Origin: a bacterium | GTDB taxonomy: Bacteria; DUMJ01 | DNA: 62,328 nt | Reading direction: 5' to 3' | Assembly (NCBI GenBank): GCA_012839925.1 | Contig: DUMJ01000024.1 | Coordinates: forward strand, 1 to 62,328 | Notes under the pieces: generated by a model | Database searches by the model: none | Told to the model about the DNA's origin: nothing | The model's input: only the letters and a program-made list of their open reading frames with translations | In this document: piece after piece, positions 1 to 8,869 of the stretch | Layout of the letters: every line of letters begins with the position of its first letter | Position numbering within the stretch: position 1 is the first letter of the stretch | Made by a program: the position numbers and the translations under genes

Positions 1-1192
1 CTATCTTTCCCTCTTCTCCCCTCAGTACTATGTATCTGCCACTTACACTTGTTACTATATCCGGGTATACTACCTTCAACGTGTTCTGTATCTGCACTAT
101 GTCTCCTCTTATCTCTATCGACTCTACTGTTTGCTTCACTTTAGCCATGCCGGAGTCTAAAATTTCCAGCAGTCTAACCGGGCTGGCTACTATATAACCA
201 TTGTTCCATCTTTCATAAGCTAAACCTGAAGCCTTGGTTATCATTTCTAAAGCTTCTCTAGCGGTGACATTATTTAAAGTCAGGGTAATCTTTTTAGAAA
301 CACCCTCATCCACGATGATATTTACTCCAGCTTTCATCGACAATGCCTGAAGGACATCTTTTATGTCTGCATCCTTAAAATTAAGTGACACTCTTTTCTC
401 ACCGGGAGAAACCTTTACAGTTTGTTCTTTAGGAGTAGTCGAGGCTGTTGGAGAGGGGACAGTTTTAGTCTGGGCAGAAGAAACCTCTTCCCTCTTAAAA
501 TTCAATCTTATTATATTATTATCCTGATCCCTCGCGATTAGTGGTGCTATCTTCTCTTTAAGTTCTACGATCAGTACAGTATTTATATTCTTCTCTCTAT
601 CCTCATAATCATACCCAAGGATTCTATTCACAACACTGGAATCAGAAACTCTTTCTATCTTTCCAGTAAGAGAGGTTAAAGGAAACTCCATTATAAATCT
701 AGGGGGATTATCGTCTAAAATCCATTCATATCTAGATAAGGTGGTATTAAAAAAAATAGATACAGCATCATTACCATAGAGGACCTTTCTTATTGAATTA
801 CTGGTATAGGAAACATTCAATTTAAATTCGGCAAAGAGCTCTTTCTCGTTCTTAGATAGATTAATATTATATTCAGGCATCTTAACAGTTTCCAGAACAA
901 TTCTTAACCTTCCTTCATCTTTAGGTGCCATCCTTATTGATTTTACTGGGGACTTATTTATCTCAATACTTTTAGGGTCAGGAATAGTAACATTATAGAC
1001 ATCAATCACAAAACGGACAGGATCAGACAGAGTAAAAGTAGTATAGGCAATTCTATCTTGAGCTCTTAAATTTATTATTAATCTATCGCCTTCTATGTGC
1101 CAGCTAACATCAGCTAAACTCTTCCCAAGACTAATATTAACTGAAGAGAGAATTAATAATAAACATAAAATAAAAACAATCTTAGTTTTCAT
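1..1192 (-). CDS. pilQ: Type IV pilus secretin PilQ, N-terminal part (3' end cut by window edge)
   Basis: About 397 codons read open from an ATG at 1192 to the window edge, so the C-terminal secretin barrel lies outside. The protein starts with a signal peptide (MKTKIVFILCLLLILSS), followed by an AMIN-like region (about residues 25-110) that in this family binds peptidoglycan. A secretin/TonB short N-terminal (STN) domain follows at about 275-325, with the typical FKDADIKDVLQALS motif. PilQ forms the outer-membrane pore through which type IV pili pass, so a diderm envelope is implied. Its ATG overlaps the pilP stop (ATGA), showing translational coupling as last visible gene of pilMNOPQ. The part seen cannot by itself separate PilQ from a type II GspD, but the neighbours decide for PilQ. 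Confidence 0.9.
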   Translation of the reverse strand, partial: MKTKIVFILCLLLILSSVNISLGKSLADVSWHIEGDRLIINLRAQDRIAYTTFTLSDPVRFVIDVYNVTIPDPKSIEINKSPVKSIRMAPKDEGRLRIVLETVKMPEYNINLSKNEKELFAEFKLNVSYTSNSIRKVLYGNDAVSIFFNTTLSRYEWILDDNPPRFIMEFPLTSLTGKIERVSDSSVVNRILGYDYEDREKNINTVLIVELKEKIAPLIARDQDNNIIRLNFKREEVSSAQTKTVPSPTASTTPKEQTVKVSPGEKRVSLNFKDADIKDVLQALSMKAGVNIIVDEGVSKKITLTLNNVTAREALEMITKASGLAYERWNNGYIVASPVRLLEILDSGMAKVKQTVESIEIRGDIVQIQNTLKVVYPDIVTSVSGRYIVLRGEEGKI

Positions 1193-1812
1193 ATTTTACC
1201 CCCTAGCTTTATATTATAGACTCTACCTTTCCAGTCAATATCTACTGAATCAGCATATATCTTCTTAACCGATAAATCTCCGGATAATTTATCCCCCTTC
1301 TCAAATATCCCACTCTTTCCTTCAAATTCCAATATAGCAAATGGTTCATTGTCGTAGATAATACCTGTTACTATAACCTTGGGTAAAGATATTTTCTGCT
1401 GGATCTTTTCTTCTTCGGTTCTGGTCACCACCGGCACTTTACCCTCAGTCTGAACAGTTTCAGGCTTTGACTCTGCTACAGGTTGAGCTTTTTGTACAGG
1501 AATAACTGCAGGGCTAACTTCCTCCCCAGGGGCTGATATCTCTTGGGAGGTTTCCTGTTTAGGAACTTCTGCCTTTACCACCTCTTCGAGAGGTTTTATT
1601 CTTATTGGAACCTTAAATGGATCTCTGTATATTTCGGGAGGATAATAAAAGACTGACTGAACTGTTTTTTCTGGCAATTCAGGGAGTGGAGGAGGAATAG
1701 AGGGAATCTCTTGAAATTCTTCTTTAGTGAATCTATTTATAAAAATAGCTGTCCCTGCTATACTAATACATACTAAGGAAATAATTACAATGAAAATAAT
1801 TCTACTGCCCAA
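1189..1812 (-). CDS. pilP: PilP-like type IV pilus assembly lipoprotein/periplasmic protein
   Basis: The frame stays open upstream, but the best start is TTG at 1812: AGGAGG lies 6 bases before it, inside the end of pilO, and the protein then begins directly with a membrane segment (SRIIFIVIISLVCISIAGTAIF). That gives 207 residues. A Pro/Glu-rich linker (about 35-130) leads to a C-terminal beta-rich module (PKVIVTGIIYDNEPFAILEF) typical of PilP/GspC HR-like domains, which link PilNO to the PilQ secretin. No lipobox Cys is seen, so it is anchored by the membrane helix rather than by lipid. Recognition rests on position between pilO and pilQ plus the domain. Confidence 0.75.
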   Translation of the reverse strand: MGSRIIFIVIISLVCISIAGTAIFINRFTKEEFQEIPSIPPPLPELPEKTVQSVFYYPPEIYRDPFKVPIRIKPLEEVVKAEVPKQETSQEISAPGEEVSPAVIPVQKAQPVAESKPETVQTEGKVPVVTRTEEEKIQQKISLPKVIVTGIIYDNEPFAILEFEGKSGIFEKGDKLSGDLSVKKIYADSVDIDWKGRVYNIKLGGKI

Positions 1813-2326
1813 CTTTAACCTCCTGAAAAGGAGTCGTCTCCAGGAGACCACTGTATATGATATTATCACCCTCAATCTTTGCATTTAGCTGCGTAATGTT
1901 AAGTGTTTTGGACATACTCAATTCATAAGCCCAGGGGACAAATTCTGTATAATTACCCTTTAATGTAAAATTAAAACTTACTCTGTCTTCTAATTTGTTA
2001 GGACCACTAATACTAAGAATCTCTATGCCATATTTCCTACTAATATCTTCTATATCCTTCAGTAGATTTGCTATTACAGTATAAGAGTAAAGTCTAACAC
2101 TCAGTTCTTCTATAAGAGTCTTCTCCTGAGATATTGCGCTATCAAGTTGTCTTTCCCTGACAGGATAAAATTGAGCCCTGGATAATTTTAGCCTCTTCTC
2201 ATTTAATTCCTGTTGCATTTCCTGAACCTTTAGACCCTGTGGATATACTAGAAAAGACATCCACAACACATAAAACACCACAGATATAAGTATTATAATC
2301 CTCCAATCCCTAATATTTATCTTCAT
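1802..2326 (-). CDS. pilO: PilO-like inner-membrane type IV pilus assembly protein
   Basis: 174 residues: one N-terminal membrane helix (about 9-30), a coiled coil (35-75) and a ferredoxin-like alpha/beta C-terminal domain. This is the standard PilO architecture and close to family length. PilO pairs with PilN in the inner membrane and connects PilM to PilP/PilQ. The start overlaps the pilN stop by 4 bases and the end overlaps the pilP start, so the genes are translationally coupled. Sequence conservation of PilO is low in general; the call depends mainly on topology and gene order. Confidence 0.8.
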   Translation of the reverse strand: MKINIRDWRIIILISVVFYVLWMSFLVYPQGLKVQEMQQELNEKRLKLSRAQFYPVRERQLDSAISQEKTLIEELSVRLYSYTVIANLLKDIEDISRKYGIEILSISGPNKLEDRVSFNFTLKGNYTEFVPWAYELSMSKTLNITQLNAKIEGDNIIYSGLLETTPFQEVKVGQ

Positions 2327-2856
2327 AACTTACCCCTAGAAATTTCTATATGAAAATTATAACATTCAGTTCCACCCAGTTTTACTTTCTGTATACTGGT
2401 CCTTGAAAGACTACTCCCCTGAGTGTTATCTACTATTGACTGGATGAAATTCTTTATCCCTCTTATAGATAAGCCATATCCGTCAAAAATTATATCTGTG
2501 GACGAAATGGATAAATTAGAAAGCCAGAAATCAGAAGGTGCGTATATGGATACGTTTCTTATAAGATCAAGATTCATTTTGGGAGTTTCTATCTTGTTCT
2601 CTATCTCCCTCCTCTTTGCTATAAGGCTATTTAATTCCGCTGTCTTTTTATTTATTCTCTCTTCGATAGGTAAGAGCAATGTAAGCTGATTATCTATACC
2701 CTCTATTTCTGCCCTCATAATATTCCCTCTGAGCCAGAGTATATAGTATGTAACAAGTGCATTTACTATAAAAACAAGGATAAGAATTGTCTGCAGGAGG
2801 GATTGTAACTTTAACTTGCTCTCTTCTCTTTTAAACTCTCTAGTCAGGTCTAACAT
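2323..2856 (-). CDS. pilN: PilN-like inner-membrane type IV pilus assembly protein
   Basis: 177 residues with a short cytoplasmic N-terminus, a membrane helix (about 18-42), a coiled coil (48-95) and a C-terminal domain (DFWLSNLSISSTDIIFDGYG) typical of Fimbrial assembly/PilN proteins. In the family, the cytoplasmic N-terminal peptide binds PilM; here the LDLTREFKREESK stretch takes the place of the usual INLLP motif, which is not recognisable. The gene overlaps pilM by one base and pilO by four. Confidence 0.8.
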   Translation of the reverse strand: MLDLTREFKREESKLKLQSLLQTILILVFIVNALVTYYILWLRGNIMRAEIEGIDNQLTLLLPIEERINKKTAELNSLIAKRREIENKIETPKMNLDLIRNVSIYAPSDFWLSNLSISSTDIIFDGYGLSIRGIKNFIQSIVDNTQGSSLSRTSIQKVKLGGTECYNFHIEISRGKL

Positions 2857-3926
2857 CAGATAACTATCCTCCCCAGCTCAAGTCTTTCAAAAAATTTATA
2901 TGGGCATTTATACTCAAGTCCACTCAATGCAGCTCCGATAGCCACAGAGTAGAAATTTAAGTTTTCTAAATCTACATTCTTTTTTACAACCTTACCCATA
3001 TCAAGCATCTCAACTGGAAGTGAAAGTCCTCTAGATATATAATCAGCTAATCCTAAAAGGAGAGATCCCCCTCCGTCCAAAATAATACGGGCAGGATAGG
3101 AGTTTGTAACCTGATAGAAATAATCTATCGACCTGTTTACTTCTCTTAAAAACACCGAAAAAGTATCCAGGAGTGCATTACCCACTGATGTTTTGGCATA
3201 TCCAACCTCTTCTGAGAATCGATCCTTTTTCCATATCTCAGCCTCTTCAAAAGATATATTTAAAGTTGAGGAAATAACGTCAGTAGCAGTATTTCCCCCA
3301 AATCTGAGGGTTCTTATAACATTTATCGTATCCATCATCCCCATATATAAGATTGTAGCATAAGCACCCACGTTAAGTAGCATAAAACTCTCTTCTACAG
3401 GGGGAAGGACATTAAGTTGACAAATAAATTCAGGCTCAAGGACCTTGAGAGTAAGATTAACCTCTTTAAGAACATCATAAACAGTATTAGCAGTAACTCT
3501 AGGAATTCCCGCCGTTAAAACTTTTATCTCCTGATTTTTTTCATCTTTATCCAGGATAATATAGTCAAACGATATTAAACTCGCATCCACATCGTATCTG
3601 CTACCTATCTCTAATTTAACAGCCTCAAATAATTCTTTATCTGGCAATAATGGCAGGGTTAGAACCCTGAAGAAACCATTCTCCATCTTCCAGGAGATAG
3701 AAACATTTCTGGTACCAAAATCTCCATTTTTCCATAATTTATCAATTAACTGGGTAAAAAGAGGGACATTCTGGAACTCTCCACCCTCTAAGACCCTTTC
3801 AGGGTAAGAGATAGCGGTTGCCCTGGTCAGATAAAATCCATCTTCTTTAGACTCCACCTCCACCGCCTTTATTGAATACGTCCCCAGATCAATTCCCACC
3901 ATACCCTTATATCCTTTTAGCTTCAT
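2856..3926 (-). CDS. pilM: Type IV pilus assembly ATPase-fold protein PilM
   Basis: 356 residues of the actin/FtsA-like fold. The N-terminus carries the phosphate-1 motif GIDLGTYSIKAVE (residues 11-23), and the region around 285 carries the adenosine-type GGG segment (ILDGGGSLLLGL). PilM is the cytoplasmic member of the PilMNOP alignment complex and binds the PilN tail. It opens the pilMNOPQ block and lies 14 bases downstream of three prepilin genes, so transcription probably comes from farther upstream. Length and motifs are normal for the family. Confidence 0.9.
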   Translation of the reverse strand: MKLKGYKGMVGIDLGTYSIKAVEVESKEDGFYLTRATAISYPERVLEGGEFQNVPLFTQLIDKLWKNGDFGTRNVSISWKMENGFFRVLTLPLLPDKELFEAVKLEIGSRYDVDASLISFDYIILDKDEKNQEIKVLTAGIPRVTANTVYDVLKEVNLTLKVLEPEFICQLNVLPPVEESFMLLNVGAYATILYMGMMDTINVIRTLRFGGNTATDVISSTLNISFEEAEIWKKDRFSEEVGYAKTSVGNALLDTFSVFLREVNRSIDYFYQVTNSYPARIILDGGGSLLLGLADYISRGLSLPVEMLDMGKVVKKNVDLENLNFYSVAIGAALSGLEYKCPYKFFERLELGRIVI

Positions 3927-3940
3927 AAACCACTCCCTAA

Positions 3941-4438
3941 TTATTTATTTCTGGGGGTAAATACCCCTGAAACCGTATAAGAATCTCTATCCTGATTAAA
4001 TTCTATCTTAATTTCATATGAACCATTATCTTTCTTAGTTACCGAGAAAGAAGCTACATTTGTAGCTATAATATTACCAGCTTTATCATCCACATATCTT
4101 CGAACCTTATCATCATTCTTATCTCTATAAAATCCTATAAATTCAGTACTATTTGGTTTCTGAAATTTAAATCCCTCTCTATCAGGATCAGGACTTTCGA
4201 TAGTAGTATTTATACTTTCTGCCCTTGCCCCTCTGGACTCCCTGATTATCCTCTCCAGCGACATCCTGGCCTCCTGTACAGTCCATAATCTTCTTTCAGT
4301 GCTTTTCCAAACAAAAACCCCCATATTATACATATTATATATCAAAGCAATTACAAAAGAAAAAAGAAGTAAAACAATCAACAATTCGATAAGGGTAAAA
4401 CCTTTTCTATTATTCTGATATATACGTGGTGATTTCAT
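3941..4438 (-). CDS. Prepilin-like protein (PilW/PulJ type minor pseudopilin)
   Basis: Starting at ATG 4438, the protein has a short basic leader (KSPRIYQNNRKG) followed by the prepilin peptidase site G|FTLIELL and a hydrophobic helix, then about 120 residues of globular domain. Cleavage after Gly and N-methylation of Phe are expected. An upstream in-frame ATG at 4492 would place 18 extra residues before the leader and is unlikely. The gene overlaps the preceding prepilin gene by 29 bases. It is probably a minor pilin that primes or caps the pilus; the exact class cannot be fixed. Confidence 0.85.
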   Translation of the reverse strand: MKSPRIYQNNRKGFTLIELLIVLLLFSFVIALIYNMYNMGVFVWKSTERRLWTVQEARMSLERIIRESRGARAESINTTIESPDPDREGFKFQKPNSTEFIGFYRDKNDDKVRRYVDDKAGNIIATNVASFSVTKKDNGSYEIKIEFNQDRDSYTVSGVFTPRNK

Positions 4439-4925
4439 AACTTTTATCTTTACCCCACTCTGCCCTGATTCTAACACTGAGGAGATTATCAATGGTTGAG
4501 CTACTCTCTTCGATTCTCTTTATCTCTATTAGACCCTTACTTACCCCTAGTTTTGAAAGGTCATCTTTCCAGTCACCAAATTTAAAATACTCATATAAAT
4601 CATGCTCAGAATCTATTGGCTCATCATTCAGTGTTACAACTCCACTTTCTACATCTAACCCTAACGTAAATACTTTACTAGAGGGATCATTGTAATTATT
4701 ATACTTGACCTCTAACCCTTTATATCTAATCCCCCTTAACTCTTCCATTTTAGACACTACACTGTTCGCTATCCGGGTTTTTAAGCTAGATTCTTCTGTA
4801 GCCATCTTTGAAGTCGGGAAAAATATCAGTACCCCTACTGCCACCAGACCTATGATAAATATGGAAACGATGATCTCTATAAGAGTAAAACCTTTATTAA
4901 GGCGGTTCTTCAGAAATCCTGACAT
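4410..4925 (-). CDS. Prepilin-like protein (PilV/GspI type minor pilin)
   Basis: 171 residues with leader MSGFLKNRLNKG and cleavage site G|FTLIEIIVSIFIIGL, then a globular domain. Glu5 of the mature protein, needed for assembly in this family, is present. It overlaps both neighbouring prepilin genes by 29 bases, so the three are co-translated and probably form one minor-pilin tip complex. The PilV-like label is from size and order (GspH-like, PilV-like, PilW-like), a common arrangement. Confidence 0.85.
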   Translation of the reverse strand: MSGFLKNRLNKGFTLIEIIVSIFIIGLVAVGVLIFFPTSKMATEESSLKTRIANSVVSKMEELRGIRYKGLEVKYNNYNDPSSKVFTLGLDVESGVVTLNDEPIDSEHDLYEYFKFGDWKDDLSKLGVSKGLIEIKRIEESSSTIDNLLSVRIRAEWGKDKSYEITTYISE

Positions 4926-5361
4926 ACCCCGTCACCGGAGTAATAATGACATACAAAAACTTATTACTTTTAGACTTTAATGCTATAGTACCTCCTCTAT
5001 CAGGAGTTCCAACATCACTCATATCTGGACAGCCAACTGGATCAAATTCTATTTTATATTTCTTAAAATTTGTCCAGGAAAGGCTCACACCTCCCTCCAG
5101 CAGAAAAGTCTTATAAAGAACTGGAACTTTCTCCACCTTTACTAAATGATATTTATTCTCTTTAATATCCAAAAGTATTCTGGTAGTTATACCCTCCTCC
5201 ATACTGATATATTGACACATTCTTATATTTTTTGCAAGTGTCAGAGCAGCGGTACAGAGGTGATTATATTCTATTAAGCCTATAAAGCTATTAGTACCTG
5301 TAGGAATTAATACGCCCAACAAAGATACTACTACTAAAAGTTCTATTAACGAAAATCCCAT
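4897..5361 (-). CDS. Prepilin-like protein (GspH/FimT type)
   Basis: 154 residues that begin almost at the cleavage site (MG|FSLIELLVVVSLLGVL), an unusually short leader of two residues. The helix is followed by a GspH/FimT-like stretch (AALTLAKNIRMCQYISMEEG). It is the first of three prepilin genes, one base after the LmbE-type deacetylase. The helix contains a Pro (LIPTGTN) where many pilins have one at position 22. Minor pilins of this type start pilus assembly. Confidence 0.85.
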   Translation of the reverse strand: MGFSLIELLVVVSLLGVLIPTGTNSFIGLIEYNHLCTAALTLAKNIRMCQYISMEEGITTRILLDIKENKYHLVKVEKVPVLYKTFLLEGGVSLSWTNFKKYKIEFDPVGCPDMSDVGTPDRGGTIALKSKSNKFLYVIITPVTGYVRISEEPP

Positions 5362-5362
5362 C

Positions 5363-6046
5363 CTATTCTAACTTACCTAAAAAAGATGATGCCAGGAATG
5401 CCTCTGCATATCTGGAACCTCTCAGATAGCCTCTTACCTGAGCCAGAGCTCTTATATATTCCATTATATTGGGAAGGACATCCATCTGAGAACTCTGGGT
5501 TTCCATAGCCTTAAGCTTTATGTCTAACGTATCTGAGATATCTACCAGGAGTGAAGGAAATGTAAAAAGCTCATTTACCTCATAAAAATAGAGTTCCCCT
5601 GCCCTCCAGGGTGTCCCCATATCTGCCAGGACGTTCTCCTGTGCCTTCCACCATGCCTCTTCAGTAATCTCAGAGACTGCCCTGTGGTCTCTATGCTTAT
5701 CCCTATTCCAGTGGGTAAATATCACATCTGGCCTGTATCTTCTAATTAATCTTACACATTCCTGATACGTCTCTCTATCATTCACAATACCCTGGGTTGG
5801 TCTACCCAGAATAACCCGCTCTGTGATCCCCAGGACCCTATCGCTGGCTTGAGATTCCTTTATCCTCATTTCCGATATGATACCTCTATCTTCTGGACGG
5901 GAATATCCGGTGTCTCCTGATGTAAATGTAACAACATAAACTTCTTTTCCCATACTGCTTAACCTGGATATGGTCCCCCCTACCCCAATAATCTCATCAT
6001 CAGGATGAGCTCCAAATATCAATATTCTACGCCAATCGCTGAACAT
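5363..6046 (-). CDS. LmbE/PIG-L family zinc deacetylase
   Basis: 227 residues with the family signature AHPDDE near residue 14, and the conserved THWNRDKHRDH block near 110 that completes the zinc site. Members remove acetyl groups from N-acetylglucosamine conjugates such as lipid-linked sugars or bacillithiol precursors; the substrate here is not visible. A good ribosome site (AAGGAGG) lies before ATG 6046. It sits between recR and the prepilin genes, one base from the first prepilin, which may hint at sugar processing linked to the surface but could be only operon crowding. Confidence 0.85.
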   Translation of the reverse strand: MFSDWRRILIFGAHPDDEIIGVGGTISRLSSMGKEVYVVTFTSGDTGYSRPEDRGIISEMRIKESQASDRVLGITERVILGRPTQGIVNDRETYQECVRLIRRYRPDVIFTHWNRDKHRDHRAVSEITEEAWWKAQENVLADMGTPWRAGELYFYEVNELFTFPSLLVDISDTLDIKLKAMETQSSQMDVLPNIMEYIRALAQVRGYLRGSRYAEAFLASSFLGKLE

Positions 6047-6067
6047 TACTAAGAATACCTCCTTTTT

Positions 6068-6655
6068 CTAGATGGGTTTTCTCCCGATTATGGATTCTTT
6101 AAGGGTAAATTCATCTGCATATTCAATCTCAGAACCTGTAGGCAATCCCTGAGCAAGTCTGGTAACTTTTATTCCCAGGGGCTTGAGTAACTTACTGAGA
6201 TATATAGCGGTCGTTTCCCCTTCAACATTCAAATCAGTAGCTATTATAACCTCTTTTACTCCCTCCCTTACACGCTTCAATAAGGGCTCAATAGTTAAAT
6301 CTTTGGGTCCTATACCAGAAAGAGGCGCTATAGCCCCCATAAGAATGTGGTATAAACCATTGTAAGAGTGAGTATTTTCTATGGGGAGGACATCTTTAGG
6401 TTCTTCCACCACACAGATTAAAAAACGGTCTCGAGATTGATCTTTACATATATCACAAATATCGTCTTCTGTTAGATTAAAACATATAGAACAGGGCTTT
6501 ACTTTTTCTTTTACATCTATTATAGCTTGAGTTAAATTAAATACAGTCTCTTTAGGAGACCTAAATATATAATATGCTATTCTGACAGCCAGCTTTGGAC
6601 CTATACCAGGAAGAGTCTCTAACTCGGAAACTAACTTATTAAAACTCGCTGTCAT
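6068..6655 (-). CDS. recR: Recombination mediator protein RecR
   Basis: 195 residues from ATG 6655 (a TTG one codon earlier is also open). The helix-hairpin-helix near the N-terminus (LETLPGIGPKLAVRIAYYI), a four-Cys zinc finger (CSICFNLTEDDICDIC, about 56-71) and a Toprim domain (VVEEPKDVLPIE) are all intact. RecR works with RecO and RecF to load RecA on gapped DNA. The start overlaps the ybaB stop as TGATG. The dnaX-ybaB-recR order is the classic bacterial arrangement. Confidence 0.95.
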   Translation of the reverse strand: MTASFNKLVSELETLPGIGPKLAVRIAYYIFRSPKETVFNLTQAIIDVKEKVKPCSICFNLTEDDICDICKDQSRDRFLICVVEEPKDVLPIENTHSYNGLYHILMGAIAPLSGIGPKDLTIEPLLKRVREGVKEVIIATDLNVEGETTAIYLSKLLKPLGIKVTRLAQGLPTGSEIEYADEFTLKESIIGRKPI

Positions 6656-6975
6656 CAAAACAATCCCGGTATACCAAACCTTTTAGTAAAAGCAGACATC
6701 TTCTCTTCTGCAAGATTCTTAGACTTCTCTAGCGCATCTCTCACAGCAGCCAGGATAAGGTCTTCCAGCATCTCTGTATCTTCAGGGTCAATTACCTCAT
6801 TAGAAATTTTAATTGCTAATATCTCCTGATTACCATTACATCTTACAACAACCTTACCACCCCCAGAGCTCCCTTCAACAACCTCATTAGCCAGTTCTTC
6901 CTGAGCTTTTTTCATGTCATCCTGAAGTTTTTGAAACTGTTTCAACATACCGCCTCTATCCATTCCCATCTTCAT
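6655..6975 (-). CDS. YbaB/EbfC family nucleoid-associated protein
   Basis: 106 residues beginning [17 protein letters not shown]. The start is chosen at ATG 6975 because AAGGAGG lies 8 bases before it; a start at 7020 would lie deep in dnaX without such a site. The helical N-terminus and the central [16 protein letters not shown] strand pair are typical of this small dimeric DNA-binding family. It overlaps the end of dnaX by 20 bases and touches recR. It probably binds DNA broadly; its precise role is not settled in the family. Confidence 0.9.
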   Translation of the reverse strand: MKMGMDRGGMLKQFQKLQDDMKKAQEELANEVVEGSSGGGKVVVRCNGNQEILAIKISNEVIDPEDTEMLEDLILAAVRDALEKSKNLAEEKMSAFTKRFGIPGLF

Positions 6976-8419
6976 TGTCTTTTTCCTCCTTCTTAGACTC
7001 GGTAGCAATAATCGAGCCATTAAACATCTCGGCTATCTTATTGGCAGTCGATTTCAATTTATCACCCTTTCCTTCCTCCATTATAAAATCTATCTTAACA
7101 TCTTTCTTCAGAAGACTACTGAGTATTTTTTCTAAAACTCTTTTATTTTCTTGCTTACTTAAATATTCATAATGGAAGGAAAATCCTGCCCTTATGCCTA
7201 TAATTAAGGTATTATCAGTAAAGGAACTGGGGAAACATTCTCTAAGTATAGCATGTAATCTTATACTTTCTCTTTTTACTGTATCTAAGAATAGCGACCA
7301 TAGATCTTTTATCTTATCGAAGTCAGTAGAAAATTCTACTACAGGGACATCAGCTTTCCGTACTTCAGACACAACGACAGCTCGCTTGAAATTACTTATA
7401 AGCTTTATCAGCCCTACCTCCAAGACAAGTTTGGGGAAATTATACCATCTTAACTTAAGGGAAAGATCTTCCAGCAGAGAGATACACCTGGAAATCTCCT
7501 CTAAACTCCAGCGAATTTCAGACTTTTCATCAGGGAGCAACGCCATATCTTTCAGTGCAGATATAACATTATCAATAAATATCTTTGGCTCAACTCCACC
7601 TCCCATGACATCATCTATAACTTCTAACCCCTTATCCAGATCCCCCCTATAAATAGCCAGTAAGAAATCTTTTATCTGCATATAGGAGGGAACACCCAGG
7701 CATTCTATCACTTCTCTTACTTTCAGGCTTCCCCCTCCATAGAGAATAGCTTCTTCCATATAAGCCAGGGCATCTCTTAAAGAACCATCTGCATACCTGG
7801 ATAAAATTTCTAAAGAGCTATCCTCATAAGGGATATCCTCTCCTATCGCTACTTCCTCTAATCTCTTCCTGATAAGTTCATCCGGGATTCTGCGGAAGTC
7901 AAATCTCAAACAACGGGAGGTTATAGTGGGTGGAATCTTTTGCGGATCTGTGGTAGCCAGAATAAATATTATCCCCGGAGGAGGTTCTTCCAGCGTCTTT
8001 AAAAGCGCATTAAAAGCCTCTTGAGTAAGCATATGAGCTTCATCTATAATAAAGACTCTATACCTTCCCCCAATAGGGACAAATCGGGTCTGCTCTCTCA
8101 GACTTCTTATCTCATCTATTCCTCTATTACTGGCAGCATCTAATTCTACAACGTCTAAAGAATTCCCCTGTTGGATAGAAATACACTGGTCACATATATT
8201 ACAGGGATCAACGGTGGGACCATTTACACAATTCAAAGATTTAGCAAATATTCTTGCAATCGTAGTCTTACCTGTTCCCCTTGGACCTGAGAAAAGATAT
8301 GCATGAGAAATCCACCCCATCTTTATAGCATTAGAAAGTGCCCTCACTATATGATCCTGCCCCACGACCTCACTGAACCTCTGCGATCTCCACTTTCTGT
8401 ATAAAGCTATATAATCCAT
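6956..8419 (-). CDS. dnaX: DNA polymerase III clamp-loader subunit gamma/tau
   Basis: 487 residues. The AAA+ domain shows Walker A (GPRGTGKTT, about 45), a four-Cys zinc module ([16 protein letters not shown]), Walker B ([10 protein letters not shown]) and sensor motifs. The C-terminal part (after about 360) is short, more gamma-like than the long tau of E. coli. DnaX is the motor that opens the sliding clamp at the replication fork. I saw no convincing A-AAA-AAG slippery site followed by a stem, so a separate frameshifted gamma form is not supported. A ribosome site AAAAGGGG precedes ATG 8419; transcription probably reads through from the RNA genes upstream. Confidence 0.95.
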   Translation of the reverse strand: MDYIALYRKWRSQRFSEVVGQDHIVRALSNAIKMGWISHAYLFSGPRGTGKTTIARIFAKSLNCVNGPTVDPCNICDQCISIQQGNSLDVVELDAASNRGIDEIRSLREQTRFVPIGGRYRVFIIDEAHMLTQEAFNALLKTLEEPPPGIIFILATTDPQKIPPTITSRCLRFDFRRIPDELIRKRLEEVAIGEDIPYEDSSLEILSRYADGSLRDALAYMEEAILYGGGSLKVREVIECLGVPSYMQIKDFLLAIYRGDLDKGLEVIDDVMGGGVEPKIFIDNVISALKDMALLPDEKSEIRWSLEEISRCISLLEDLSLKLRWYNFPKLVLEVGLIKLISNFKRAVVVSEVRKADVPVVEFSTDFDKIKDLWSLFLDTVKRESIRLHAILRECFPSSFTDNTLIIGIRAGFSFHYEYLSKQENKRVLEKILSSLLKKDVKIDFIMEEGKGDKLKSTANKIAEMFNGSIIATESKKEEKDNEDGNG

Positions 8420-8446
8420 TTTTTAATTCCCCTTTTAAGAAATAAA

Positions 8447-8723
8447 CCGGCTGTGCACCCTCCAATCGATTAAGACTGACACAGGATTTTATACATAGAA
8501 CAGCTCCAACTAGGTGGTCCTACATCACCCGGAGATGACTACTTACCGCTGCTTCCTTCCGGACCTGGCGGGGTTTGTAGGTCTCCGCTGTATAGGGCCC
8601 AGTCTTCATCGCTGTCTTGTATAAAATTGCCTGCACCAGCTTAACCTCAAGGAGGGGATTCAGTCCTGCTATAGCGGGTTGCAGGTTCAGGGCACCGCTA
8701 ACTCCCCACCTAGCACAGCCGGG
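8447..8723 (-). ncRNA. ffs: Signal recognition particle RNA, long form with Alu domain
   Basis: On the minus strand the conserved apical core CCAGGTCCGGAAGGAAGCAGC is seen around 8546-8566, the site that binds Ffh. The two ends pair: CCGGCTGTGC near 8713-8722 with GCACAGCCGG at 8447-8456. The 5' part contains the Alu-type loops (GGGGAGTTAGCGGTGCCCTG and the AACCTGCAACCCGCTATAGCAGG region), which match the layout of the about 270-nt Bacillus-type scRNA rather than the 114-nt E. coli 4.5S RNA. The 3' stem runs into a T-rich stretch (TTTATTTCTT) that can end transcription. Frames open across it are shadows. End positions are accurate to a few bases. Confidence 0.95.
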
Positions 8724-8734
8724 TACTTTCAATA

Positions 8735-8822
8735 TGGCGGAGAGGGTGGGATTCGAACCCACGGGACATTTCTGCCCACTCGCTCTCCAGGCGAGCGCCT
8801 TAGTCCACTCAGCCACCTCTCC
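8735..8822 (-). tRNA. tRNA-Ser, anticodon GGA
   Basis: The 88-nt minus-strand gene folds as a class II tRNA. The acceptor stem GGAGAGG pairs with CCTCTCC; discriminator G and CCA are encoded. The anticodon stem CTCGC/GCGAG encloses loop CTGGAGA, giving anticodon GGA (reads UCC/UCU). A long variable arm (TGGGCAGAAATGTCCC) and the T arm GTGGG-TTCGAAT-CCCAC are present. It lies 11 bases upstream of the SRP RNA and is probably co-transcribed with it. Confidence 0.97.
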
Positions 8823-8869
8823 ACTCAATAATAAATTTATCATAAAGGGGAACATTTTACAAGAGCAGT

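Noticed and set aside
1813..1884. Upstream extension of pilP to ATG 1884
   Set aside because: It would sit within pilO, and TTG 1812 has the ribosome site and starts right at the membrane helix.
6956..8419. Programmed frameshift in dnaX
   Set aside because: No clear slippery heptamer with a following stem was found by eye.
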